Shown: piece by piece, positions 47,816 to 59,523 of the stretch
Numbering within the stretch: the first letter of the stretch is position 1
Layout: the number at the start of each line of letters is the position of its first letter
From: Owenia fusiformis
Lineage: Eukaryota > Annelida > Polychaeta > Sabellida > Oweniidae
Reading direction: 5' to 3'
Assembly: GCA_903813345.2 (NCBI GenBank)
Contig: CAIIXF020000008.1
Location: forward strand, 32,760,867-32,824,866
Length of the DNA: 64,000 bases
The notes under the pieces: model-generated
Seen by the model: only the letters and a program-made list of their open reading frames with translations
The model's database searches: none
What the model was told of the DNA's origin: nothing
Program-made: the position numbers and the translations under genes

Positions 47816-50800
47816 AATTTTCCCGCGCACCCCCGCTTCAAATTTTGACAAGCAAAAAATCATATTCTTGGCCCACCCGATATGCAACACTGGAGTTTGA
47901 GAGCCTTCTTCCCAACCACATATTCCATCGAAAAGTCGCAATAAGTTCACGTAACATTCAGGGTCGCTCAGAAATCCTCTTTGTCCATCAACCGCCCCAA
48001 CGGCGGCCATTTTGCAAATGTGTGGCAAAAGCTCGTTATTTATCTCCATGAATTCTTTATAAACCTCCTCATCTTCGCGTGTGTAGTTATATCTGAAAAA
48101 ATTAAAAATTAAGTAATTCATTCAAAATACTTGTATGCAAAGAAATGCAAAAATGTAGTCCTTGGGCCAAAATAGAGTAAACTTTAGTTGGTACAGCAGC
48201 AGGCTCTTTCAGAATTAGCATATATTAGAGATTTTTCAAAATCAAAACTTTTGATAAAAGATTAAACATGACTTAGATGACATGTATCTTTCAATTGATA
48301 AAGCACTTACCTCTTGATGGTCTGCGTAGCGTCAGCCCAACAGCTAAGTGCTTGACTGTATAGGCCCTGCCTGTAGTAGTACCCCCCTAGATATGTATGG
48401 GGGTAGACATGGGCCCCTGCGTAGTGACGTCTAGCTACATCTATAGCTTGCTGGAAGAGGGCAAGGGGAGGGGGACGACCAGGAGATGGGCAAATCTCCT
48501 CTAAGTCACCTAGGTTGCCAAGAGACATGGGGTACCTGCAATGATGGTTAAAACATTAAGGTGGGACTAGGAAGATATTATCACAATAAATTAATATAAT
48601 ATCAAGGTGGGACTTCAAAACAAATTAACATCAAGGTGGAACTAGAAGGAAAATTGACATTAAGGTGGAATTTCATAACAAATTAATATTAAGGAGGAAC
48701 TAGGAGAAGGAAAATTAACATTAAGGTGGAATTTCATAAAAAATCAACATCAAGGTGGAACTAGGAGAAGGAAAATTGACATTAAGGAGGAATTTCATAA
48801 CAAATTAATATTAAGGAGGAACTAGGAGAAGGAAAATTAACATTAAGGTGGAATTTCATAAAAAATTAACATCAAGGTGGAACTAGGAGAAGGAAAATTG
48901 ACATTAAGGTGGAATTTCATAACAAATTAATATTAAGGCGGAACTAGGAGATGGAAAATTGACATTAAGGTGGAATTTTATAACAAATAAATATTAAGGA
49001 GGAACTAGGAGAAGGAAAATTGACATTAAGGTGGGACTACATAACAAATTAATATTAAGGCAGAACTAAGGACTTCTCAACAAATCAACATAAGGAGGGG
49101 ACTAGAAGAACTTTACAACAAATTAAGGCGGGAGTAGGAGCCAGGACTTCTCAACAAATTAACATTAGGGAGGAACTATGAAGACTTCCCAACAAATTAA
49201 TATTAAGGCGGAACTATGAGGGAACTTAATCATGAATTAACATTAAGGTGGTCCCAGTTAGACCTAATGTCAATGTTCATCTGGGCCTAACTACCAGCTG
49301 GTGCATCTCCATAATAGAAACATAAAGCTATTCCTTGTGCACTTATCTACAGCAGGTACTTTATTGATTTGCATGACAAAATACTTGGAATCCAAATCAA
49401 AATTGGCTTATATTAATTAAAACCAAAGTCTCATCAATATCAAACAAATCAATATCAACAATCTCGGATGATGACATTTTGAATCATCCCGCTGTAGACC
49501 AGTGGTTTCACTTGAATATCTTGACAACAGTCAAACAGATGAAAATGACACACAAAATTGATGGTAATTGTAATTCAAACATTAAAACAAGCAAAGAAAT
49601 CAGCCTGTTGCTTGCTGATTATGAAACTCAAGGCATTGCAAATATTTACATTGACTCCTATTACAAATAATGCATCGTTTTATTTGTGATTACATCAATT
49701 GCTTTCTTGAAACAATGGTGTCCAATTTATTTTAATCGATTTTTCTAAATTATGAATTGAACAACTTGCACAAATAATCCACCAAAAGGTGCTCAAAACA
49801 GTTTTGTTTAGATTGCGAACAATTTTCAAACAAGGCATTAAAATGTAGAATGTCACCACCTGCCATTTGTTACAAACACCAAATGCTGAACACCAACCAC
49901 CAAACACCAACTGCCACCACAAAAAAGTTGGGGACTACAACAATATGTCACCATGACGCAAACTGCATATTTTCTCCATTTTTGTAAAAATATAATGACC
50001 CTTGCTCTATTTTAAAAAAATTCAGAATGAAGAGACCGATATAGAGTGAGGCAAAAGAGGTTAATGAAAATCAGAGTGAGGTGCTTTGCCTCAATCTAAA
50101 AGCCTCGTGAATAGCCTCATCATTCAGCATAGAGATAATATAAAATTGCCTCACCTTGCGAGATGTCCCAAGTCATACAGTAACCATAGCAACTCCTAAA
50201 ACAAAAAACAAACATGCATCATAATATATCATATAAACACAAACAATATCATTTTTACAGATACAATTTGGGCAGATAATATAGGCGAATGAAACTTATA
50301 TGCCATGGTCAGGTTATGAATTAACATATTTTTAAGATTTGTCTTTTTGCAGTGCATGTGATAACAATCCTGTTTACCCTATCTGAATCCAATCATAGAT
50401 TGATGTACAAAGATTTGTCTAATATTACATCAACTGATACACAGAGACAAGTCTAATGTTACATCAATTGAGAGGTCAACACATTGTTTTCGATCTCAGG
50501 CCATTTGACAGGACTACCAAATTGGTACCATGGATTTTGTAAGATAAAAGATGTTTTGATTATTTTCATCTTTTTGTTACATATTCAAATCAATTTGAGT
50601 ATCTGCTAAGTGGTGTTTTGTCTGATGCTGTCCCTTTTGAAATTTGAAGGTTCATTAACTTAAATCATCTTGACCTCTTGTCAACCTCTATGGTCAAACT
50701 CCTCCCCTGGGTATGCTGCATTACATATTACATAGGTAACAGATAATCCATTGTGAAAGTGATATTCTATTGTTTAATGCATTGTACCTAGATTGATTGT

Positions 50801-53800
50801 AGCCAGCTCAATTAGCATGCAGAGATTCTGAATCATTGAATTAATATTGAAATTTGACCCTGAATAGAATAATAAGATCATGTATCATAAGATTCTTGTA
50901 TAATCATGAAGACTTAAGATAATGTGGTCAAGAAAAGGAAGATATCAAAAAATTCAGGATTTGAAAAATAAAATGATGAACCTCATTTTTTAAGAATTTC
51001 CAAATCGACAACTTGGTGTAGACATTCACATTCATAACTGGATGTAACAGTTTGTCTGATTGGCAACACTGAAATTTAAAACCTTTGCCAAAATGAAAGT
51101 ACAGTAAAACCTGTCTAATATGAACGCCTCTGGGACCAGCTAAAAATGTTCAGAATACCAGCTGTTCACATTTCAAGGTTTTTTCAACATGTAGCTCAAT
51201 GAGAGATAAAGATTTATGGTCGAGAAAAAGTGTTCACATTGAGAGGTATTCAAATAAGAGAGGTGTTCCAATATACATGTTTCACTGTATGCACATCTTA
51301 AGATTTGCTAACCTTAATTAATCAGTCAATGTATTCAATGCCAAATTGATTAATTAATTGGCACCAAACGGATATATATCACGGTGTCCGATACTACCCA
51401 ACGTAAATCGTTCCGGACTTGTTTTTCATAACCATTGGGACTTGATTTATGGAAAGAAGTAGAGGTAGGTTTGTAAATTTGGTTATGAAATTGCTTTCAC
51501 TTGACTTTATGTAAATATAATACAATTAGATAACATACCATACTATATACCCTATATTCAGGCACCCGCAAACGCCTTTTTTGTACGAAACGTTTGCTAT
51601 AGTCTTGTTATTTCGGGATGTGAGCGATTCTGCCAGTGTTTTCACCTATTTTGCTGATAATCACCAGCCTGCCTTGTATCCTATGAATACACCGATTTAT
51701 AATGAAAGTAGCCATATTGTGAACGAAAATCATGATTTAAAATCGTTTAAATGAGTAGCAATTGTCGAAAGATCATTTTCATTTTAGATTTAACCATTTG
51801 GACTTGACCTAAATATTCCAGTTAATGACGTTGACTTGTTATTGGAACGTTTCTGACTTGTGTTATTGGAACGTTTCTGACTTGTAGAACACAATGAACC
51901 ATTTTTAAGTGTGGAACAGCTCCATAAACTTTATAGATTTCCAACAAATCATCATCTGAGTGGATGAGGACAGTGGAAGAAGTTGTCTGAATGATACTAT
52001 CTAAATGATCATCATTAATTAAACGTATTAAGAGATATTTGTCAAGGTTGAATTAGGGAATCATTACAGATACATGTTCTTTACTTGATACTTTCAAGGG
52101 GCAAGAATGCATGTAGAGAGAAAAGTTGATTTTTACTTTTTCTTGTGTTTTGCCTCTTCGCTTTTTTAAGGACTTCACTCGTCGCTATTTTTAATTTGCC
52201 TATGAAAAATGTGAGCATACGTTTGCCTCAAATAAGACTTTAAAACGCCCTTATTGGCTTTAAACGTACTTCCATGCTTATATTAATGCTAAGCAAGAAG
52301 TTAAGTGAAAGTTGAGAAGAAATAATTAGTTTTAATCGTTATTTACTGTTAAAAATCTGAAGAGGACTTGGTTCAACGTATTCTTCCTCCTTTATCGAGG
52401 TACCATCATTAATCACAATTTATCACACATCCGGAATCCATAATCCTGTGTTTTGTAACGCCATATGCCTTTATCACGAAAAGGGACGTCAAGCCTGAAT
52501 AAATCGGAGGGGTGGTCCCTCTTGAAGTGTTCAAAGAATATATTTTTATATGCACTTTTAAAAGTGCATTCGTGGCACTTGTTTCTGGGAACTGAAATTA
52601 CAAAATGTGTGAATATTTAGTACCAGAACTCCTCTAAAACATAATCATACTAAGTGCAATTTTTCCAGAAGCATAGACAATTCATCAAGCAACGAAACGT
52701 ATAAATACCATTACAAGACAATTCCCAATCGTTGTTTGTATCACGTTGTGTACAATTCGCAGTCGTTCACCTAGTGATTATAAGACAAGTCCGTGTCAGA
52801 ATAACGACCATTCGCCGTCGTTAACTCCAACTTTAACATTACGGTCATTTATGGAAATTTGAAGGTACAGATAGTTCAAATATTAACACAATCTTTAATG
52901 TAGTGAATATTGTTCCACGTTGTAAAGTGATTTTTTTGTTTAAACATAGTTAAATGACACTAATGCAGATTTAGAGCATATTTCTGGCATTTTTGTTATT
53001 TAATGCCGATAAATATGAACTATGGTGGCACGATCGCCAAAATAGATATGTGGGAATGAAAAAGAATGTTTCAGGTAGAAGTTAGTGTATGTATTTTTCT
53101 AAACGATTGAATTATATTACCTTTTTGAGCCATTCTGATAAATGTCTCATCTCATTCTCCTACGAAATCAAGTACAAATGGTTATGAAAAACAAGTCCGG
53201 AACGATTTACGTTGGGTAGTATCGGACACCGTGTATATGATGCTTGTCTATTGTCTCACTTTACTAAGGTACATTCAGGTGATTCTAACAGTTGGCTTTA
53301 TTGATTCATCAGGATGTATTAGGCATTCAAACATGACTGTATTCATGCCTTCTTTAAACTGTAAACAAAGTCAACATTTCACCCGGGATAAATTCGCGAA
53401 CAATACCCCTGGTAATACGTGTAATGTGTGATGTCATAACGGCGGGCCGTAGTAAATCTCGTCACTCAAGTTTGGTTGACTTATTGCATTAACAAATTCA
53501 GGATGACTATGTGGTTCAAAACTCATGAAAGGCATTTACATGCAAAATGTGTCCACCTGCCATTTGTTACAAATGCCAACCGCCGAACACCAACTTCCAA
53601 ACACTGTCCACAAAAAAGTTAGGGACTAGATCAATATGTCACCACTTGTGGTGGTGACATAAAAATGCTGTGTTCTACATCTTGTATGTCCATGTATGAG
53701 GGTTGATCATAAAGTTCTCATAATATCTCTCTAATTTTTTTATTGTATGATCAACCCTCGTATGATCATACATGACAAAACACATTTGGGCTCCTACCAC

Positions 53801-56800
53801 TGGATGATTCCAGGGTCTGTCATCCATTAGATGTGCAAATCGTAACTGTAAAATATGCAATATACACTGGCGGATTAGGGGGGCCCGGGCCCCCCCCCTT
53901 GGGTGGCCCCAAAAAGTGGGCCTTTTTGGTCATTACTGGGCCTTTTAAGGCCTTATTTTTTAATTTCAGGCTAAATTTTGAAGAAAATGGGCCCAAAATT
54001 TTTTTTCGCGCAAGCGTGGACGTTTTTTTCTCTGACCTGAAATTTGGGCCCCCCCCCCTTTGTTGGTTCCTAGATCCGCCCCTGATATATGCTCAAAAGA
54101 TCTCAACTCCCTTTGTGGTAAACAAAAATACAATACATCTACTTAATATGTGGTAATAATGCTAAGTGTGTTAAGTGCCCAGGTGATAATTAGACCTCAT
54201 ACCACAAAGTAAAATTCTGTGTGCAAAGTGATTCACAGATTTTTTCAATAGAATCGAGAATATGTTTGATATTACGGCTCATAACATATCAGAACAAGAC
54301 ATTAACATGAAAATGTCACCACCTACCATTTATTACAGACACCTAACTCTGAATGCCAACTGCCAAACAACATCCACAAAAAAGTTGGAAACTCTAACAA
54401 TAGCTCTCCATTTATGGTGGTGACGTAATAAAAATGAAGGTTACAAACTTCAAGCAACTACCAGAGATACAATCTGTAGAGGCCTTCCAAAAGTCTGATC
54501 AAAAATCCAGCCATCCAATCAGAATGATAGTTAAAGGATGGTATGCCTCCAAAGGTATCTGTCACTAATTTCCCATCCCCGTCTCAAACGTGCACTCATT
54601 TCGAGGAATCTTTATCAAATTGTTTTGACTATTCGACTCGGAGGTAAATTGAGAGTAAGTTTCTAAAAAGGCATTAACTTGCAAAATGTCACCACCTGCC
54701 ATTTGTTACAGACACCAACCGCCAGACTTTGTAAGGATTACATTGGCAAAATTTTTGAAAAAACTGCTTTGAATATTTTACACTATCTCATCTTCATGTA
54801 CTCCCAAAACCAAAACCATCTCAAACATACCTGTTGAAGAGAACCCATTTCTAGACTGTCAGTGGTTGCATTGATTGAAGGATTGATCCCTGACACCATG
54901 GCCGCAACCTCCATATGGCGACTACATTTCACTGGGTGTCCATTTAGATAAAGCCAGCTTTTCTCTGCCACCCCTAGACATATCGGCTGCCCTCTCTTGT
55001 CCTCATTTCCTTTGCCTATAAGTATAAAATTTCATACAGAAAACTTGGATGAGAGGATTGTCTTTGGTTTTACCTCATAATAGTATTCTCACCTCATAAT
55101 AGTATTCTCACCTCATAAGAGTATTCTCACCTCATAATAGTATCCTTACCTCAAAACAGTATTCTCACCTCATAATAGTATTCTCACCTCATAATAGTAT
55201 CCTTACCTCAAAATAGTATTCTCACCTCATAATAGTATTCTTACCTCATAATAGTATTCTTACTTCATAAAAGTATCCTTACCTCAAAATAGTATTCTCA
55301 CCTCATAATAGTATCCTTACCTCAAAATAGTATTCTCACCTCATAAGAGTATTCTCACCTCATAATAGTATTCTTACCTCATAATTATAGTATTCTTACC
55401 TCATAATAGTATTCTTACCTCATAAAAGTATTCCGCTTCTTAAGAGTTCAACTTGCAGAGGTTCATGTAAATTAATCTTAAAGGGGCAATAAGGACTGTA
55501 GGGAAAATAGGAAAGTTTTTTCATTTTTTCTGAGCTATCAAGGCAACATTTGGTTTAACATCTTCTTTGACATACCTATTTTCTTAAAATGTATGGATAA
55601 ATTATCAATTTCAGCATTAAGAAGTGTAAATTCAGTTCAAAGCTTCAAAAAGGGGACGTCCACTTTTATATTTTTAAGATCCACCATGTCTCAAGAGACA
55701 AAATAGATGTTAGTCTTGATGAAATATCCAAACTTAAATATATTTTGACACTGGTACTTTTACGGAACATCAATGTAACAAAATGAATGAACTTCCTGGT
55801 TAAATGTTTTTTTTTGTTTTCTCGATTTAAACCTACATATAAGTCAAGTTGCAGATTATAATTTGGCACAAAGCTAGAAAACATAGTCTTGCTTTTATAA
55901 GTTTCTTCGATTTGGAATTAATTTTGTTAATGGACATATATTTGGTCCCTCGCTTTTGTTACATTGTCGAAAGTCAGATTGACAAACCTTTTATGAAGGC
56001 CATGCATTATCTTATGGAGTTCATTATTTGAATTCAAAATCAAAATTTTGTTAACAGGCCTACCGTGCCACGTGACTTCTGCAGTCTCCTGCCCATGTTC
56101 TCCGAAGATGACCCAGGCATGGTCCTCTGATAATGCTAAGTGGACGTCACGATATCCCATCACCTGGCATGCGACAACAACTGCCAATGCAACACCAAAG
56201 CAATCCAGCTTGCATCCTGAAAGTACAGATATAGAGATCACTGCATGGAATGACACTAACTGAAACACTGAGGCATTTTAAAAATTTGGACAATATCTCT
56301 TCGATTAAAATGTAAAATTATTTTATGGCAGTAAAAATAGAGAGAGTTATACAAGTAAATATATCACATTATCAGATTAAATGTGGAAGTTTTTGAGGAT
56401 TTAAGTCATAATAATGAGAAGCAGAAATGTACATATACAGTTAAACTTGTGTATATTGAACAGGTGTTCACTAAGACAGGTTTTACTGTATCACAAAATT
56501 ACCTTAAAAACCATAGTATCATCAGGAAACAATTTCAGAATTCATGGACTGAGAAAATAAATAAATTAAATGTTTTGTAGGATTATGACAACATCTTTTA
56601 AAAAAATCCTCAACTTGTCTTTGGCACATGCAAATATGTTTACTATTTACTACTGCAATCTACTTTTGTTCATGACTTTGAAAGTTATTTTAGATATTTT
56701 GAAAACAATTTTATGATATAAAAGTTCTAATTAAAATGGCACTGAATGTTTCTAAATCTGCTAAATTTTTAAAAATGATAGTAAACAATAATTGGTTATT

Positions 56801-58898
56801 TTCACCAGCACTTGTAACAAGCAGGCGAAAAATATCATAATTGACAATTAAAGACCAATCCTTCATAAGCTAAGTGATAACAAGGGTTTGTCAACAGCTT
56901 CGCAAACATATCACAGGGGTCTTGGTTAGGGGTACCGCGAGCGCTCGAGTGCTCGAGCGCTCGAGCAATTCACCTCCGATACGAGCTGTATCGATACATA
57001 AAATGAATATCGGTCGTATCGTTTTTTGACCGGAAGTCCCTTCTTGAAGGGAAAAACTTGGCGCTTAGCGATGACAGACAGTCATAGTAATTACATATCT
57101 TGCTTGCCACCTTCGTTTGCCCCTCTAGTTCCCGAATACCACACGTCGTTAAGATGTTTTAATCGATGTTAGCATATTTTACACCTTTCTTTGTCGTGAT
57201 GTGAAATAAATGTAATCCGGCTGAAGTACTTCCGGCTTTACAAGTTTGAAGACCAATTAAATAAAGTTCAGTTTTACTTCAATTTACGATGTATCATTGT
57301 ATCGTATCGTTCGTATCGTATCGTGAGGTAAGTATCGTAGATACGTATCGATATTCAATTTCTCGTATCGTGGTACCCCTAGTCTTGGTGTCCTCTGCTA
57401 GATTTCAAAAATTGGGTACTAACCCTGGGTTCTAACATAAGTCCACGTAAACTTAAAGGGAGTGTCTTATACTGGTCAAAATATCAAGACTTTCATAATA
57501 AACGTGTGCAAGATTTTGTTAATTGTTATTTAACAGGATGACATGCTGCATCAATGCAAATCCATGATTTATCAGCTGTACAACTAATAATTACATAAAA
57601 GTGATCCATGCCTGTAGCTCAAGGAAAGGGGTTGTGAGAGCCCCCCCCCCTAAGTAATGAAAAATATTCCCCAGTATTTTTGTTACCTATATTTTCTGGA
57701 AAAGGATTCTTTTTGAGAATGATTAGAGAAGATTTATTTACTTCCAAAACTAAGAACATTTCAAGCAATTTTGAGAAGCTAATTTTGAGGTCTGGTGAAA
57801 AATACTGTTTTTTCCTGACAGTTAGAGAAAAATGCAAATACATATCTACTCTTGCTGACACCCAGATAAAAAATAAGGAGGGGGGATACTTGTGGTACTG
57901 AACTAAACTCAATATAGATAAGCCACGCAAGGTCAAAGAGTCACAACCGTCTCGTTTACATCCTTTAAACAAAATCTGTGGTTAACCTGACAAATGAAAA
58001 CCACTTTAAAACCACAAAGCTACAGACAGGGTTCTGCAAAATGGTTAAAGTCAGATCTAGGCATGGACTCATGATGAAACATCAATACAATAATTTCCAG
58101 ATAATTATTAAATAAACAACAATTCACACGCTGCTAAGATCAGAAACAAATGTTAGATGTCAAGCTTCTGATCGGGTCAGCTTGACATCAAATGCCTGCA
58201 TAAATGCATGAGTTACTTGAAAGATAATTGATATTTAAGCAGAGCTCTGTTACAACTGCGTAATAACAAAATCTCCTACAGCATCAAAAACAATTATCTG
58301 CAAAGCTGCGATGATTCAGAATTATCTGTTGTGATCAATAGCGCATTAAATTGCAGTTAACGTATTTAACATTGCCTTTGGAGCATGATTCACTAATTAC
58401 CAGAAACAGGATGTTTTGATAAAAAGTTTCTTTAGCTCATATTTATAATTGGCAACTTGCCAAATTTATTCCACATGTTTTTGTACCTGTCAAATAACTG
58501 TACAGTGATTGTATATGCGCTTTATCTTTGTAATAACTTCTTGTCAATGTGTTCCAGACTGTATCTGATATTCTTTTGACAATATCCCTTGTTGCAAACT
58601 TCTCGGAGAACTCTGACAAATCGACAGAACCCTTTATTAATGTCACAAACTTTTCGTGCAGAGCCTCAACAGTGCTCAACTCCAAAATTGGGAATATTGG
58701 TTCGATTGTCCTTTCACATTCAGCCTCGTTTGGGAGCGCCCTGTTCACTGTCAGTGTATTTTCTATTGCCCCAAGAACGATGGATAATATGGCAAGGTTT
58801 GGTTCACCATCTCGGGTCAGCTCGCTTCTGAATAACTCCACTACATCTTGAATATTTTGCAGCGGGAAATGCGTTTTCAGCAAATCGGCAATCACCAT
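47090..58898 (-). CDS. MEN1: menin, six coding exons, 672 residues
   Basis: Nuclear scaffold of MLL/KMT2 histone H3K4 methyltransferase complexes and partner of JunD; human menin is a tumour suppressor of about 610 residues. Exons in transcript order: 58487-58898, 56064-56216, 54831-55015, 50155-50195, 48311-48535, 47090-48092. All junctions are GT-AG and all phases agree. Landmarks shared with human menin: [13 protein letters not shown] near the start, [13 protein letters not shown] (about 120), [17 protein letters not shown] and AEVTWHG in exon 2, SWLYLNG and INPSIN in exon 3, [11 protein letters not shown] in exon 4, [13 protein letters not shown] in exon 5, and [23 protein letters not shown] and [14 protein letters not shown]-like sequence in exon 6. 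The acidic/Pro-rich linker and basic C-terminal tail (nuclear localisation) are present. The gene is intact; its last exon is partly duplicated downstream. Confidence 0.97.
48556..49250. repeat. 61-bp minisatellite in a MEN1 intron
   Basis: The unit of about 61 bp alternates two related halves: 'attaaggtggaatttcataac' and 'attaaggaggaactaggagaa'. Seven or so well-kept units are followed by degraded ones. It lies in the intron between the fourth and fifth coding exons. Confidence 0.9.
49848..49960. repeat. GTCACCACC interspersed repeat
   Basis: Starts 'tgtcaccacctgccatttgt', continues with 'aacaccaac' repeats and ends 'aaaaaagttggggactacaacaatatgtcacca'. Relatives lie at 53546-53665, 54310-54430, a 5' fragment at 54685-54725, 14755-14865 and a 3' fragment near 20888-20930. 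Confidence 0.75.
51380..53233. mobile_element. 1854-bp DNA element with 57-bp terminal inverted repeats in a MEN1 intron
   Basis: The ends start CACGGTGTCCGATACTACCC and are perfect complements for 57 bp. TATAT lies on both sides (51375-51379 and 53234-53238), but the flank is AT-rich, so the duplication length is uncertain. No open frame of note is present, so it is non-autonomous. The superfamily could not be assigned. It sits in the intron between coding exons 3 and 4. Confidence 0.88.
53546..53665. repeat. GTCACCACC interspersed repeat
   Basis: Same family as 49848-49960; the right end reads 'atgtcaccacttgtggtggtgacat', a small palindrome. It is in the third MEN1 intron. Confidence 0.7.
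53865..54084. mobile_element. CACTGGCGGAT-family element with 5-bp target duplication
   Basis: The ends are CACTGGCGGATTAG and GATCCGCCCCTG, with ATATA duplicated on both sides (53860-53864 and 54085-54089). It is a shorter relative of 16036-16364, in the third MEN1 intron. Confidence 0.85.
54310..54430. repeat. GTCACCACC interspersed repeat
   Basis: Another member of the family at 49848-49960, ending 'tttatggtggtgacgtaa'. It is in the third MEN1 intron. A 5' fragment recurs at 54685-54725. Confidence 0.65.
55070..55436. repeat. 19-bp minisatellite in a MEN1 intron
   Basis: About 19 units of 'acctcataatagtattctc', with variants (aaaacagt, ccttacct) that themselves recur in blocks, a higher-order pattern. 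It begins just past exon 3's splice acceptor region, in the intron between coding exons 2 and 3. Confidence 0.93.
56927..57381. mobile_element. 455-bp hAT-type MITE in MEN1 intron 1
   Basis: Begins TAGGGGTACCGCGA and ends TCGTGGTACCCCTA. An exact 8-bp duplication GTCTTGGT lies on both sides (56919-56926 and 57382-57389), the hallmark length for hAT transposons. The left subterminal region has repeated CTCGAG/GCTCGAGCG motifs. The right subterminal region has repeated 'cgtatcgtatcg' motifs, as expected for subterminal transposase-binding sites. It has no transposase. Confidence 0.9.
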
Positions 58899-59126
58899 CT
58901 TGGAATCTGCTAATGACGTCAGCAGGTGCCCGAAATCAAACTATTCTTATTTTATAGATTTATTGTCCAATAAAGACGCTAAATTAGTGTCAGTTCATGA
59001 AATAAACAAATTTTGTTTATTTAAATATCAAATATTATGTTTTATCGAGTGTTACTACAAATTAATTCATCAAATGCAAATTGTCACTGCGAGACTATTT
59101 TGAACCGGAAATGAAAATAATCCAAC
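58899..59126. promoter_or_regulatory. shared divergent promoter of MEN1 and the plus-strand gene
   Basis: Only 228 bp separate the MEN1 start codon (minus) from the start codon of the next gene (plus), so both 5' UTRs and core promoters must fit here unless transcription starts further away. No TATA box was identified. A short upstream frame on the plus strand (ATG at 59111, stop at 59138-59140) overlaps the downstream start and could dampen its translation. Confidence 0.6.
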
Positions 59127-59219
59127 ATGGAAAATTCTGAAAATTCTTCAGCCGCAAATAATTCCGAAAATGCGCCTGCTGTAGCCAACGGAGCAGCCCC
59201 TCCTGCTGCTGGTGCTGAG
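59127..59219 (+). CDS. first coding exon of an unidentified gene (partial)
   Basis: 31 codons from ATG 59127 to a GTAATG donor (phase 0). The peptide is rich in Asn, Ser, Glu, Ala and Pro (MENSENSS... APPAAGAE), a low-complexity N-terminus such as is common in RNA-binding or cytoskeletal proteins. The exon is too short to name the family. It is head-to-head with MEN1. No second exon could be found with confidence in the remaining 4.8 kb, which is largely transposon-derived, so the next exon may lie off the right end. Confidence 0.5.
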
Positions 59220-59523
59220 GTAATGTATCTCTGATATAGTCTGATGTATTTTCCACTTGTGAATCAGAGTCTGTTGTCAATGATCGATCATTTCTGCTGA
59301 ATCATTTTGTGAATAATTTTTTTCTTTCTCACTCATCATCAAAATTGATGATGAGACAGAAAACAATTATTCACCAAATGATTCAGATATTTCATCGTTG
59401 TTTGAATATTCCATTTTGATAATCAACTATTCCCCAAAGTGCGTATTACTTTTTTCTTGATAAAACATTTATTTTCGTTTCAAGGATCTAGTTTAGACAA
59501 AGGAGTGGCAACACCCCTTTTTC

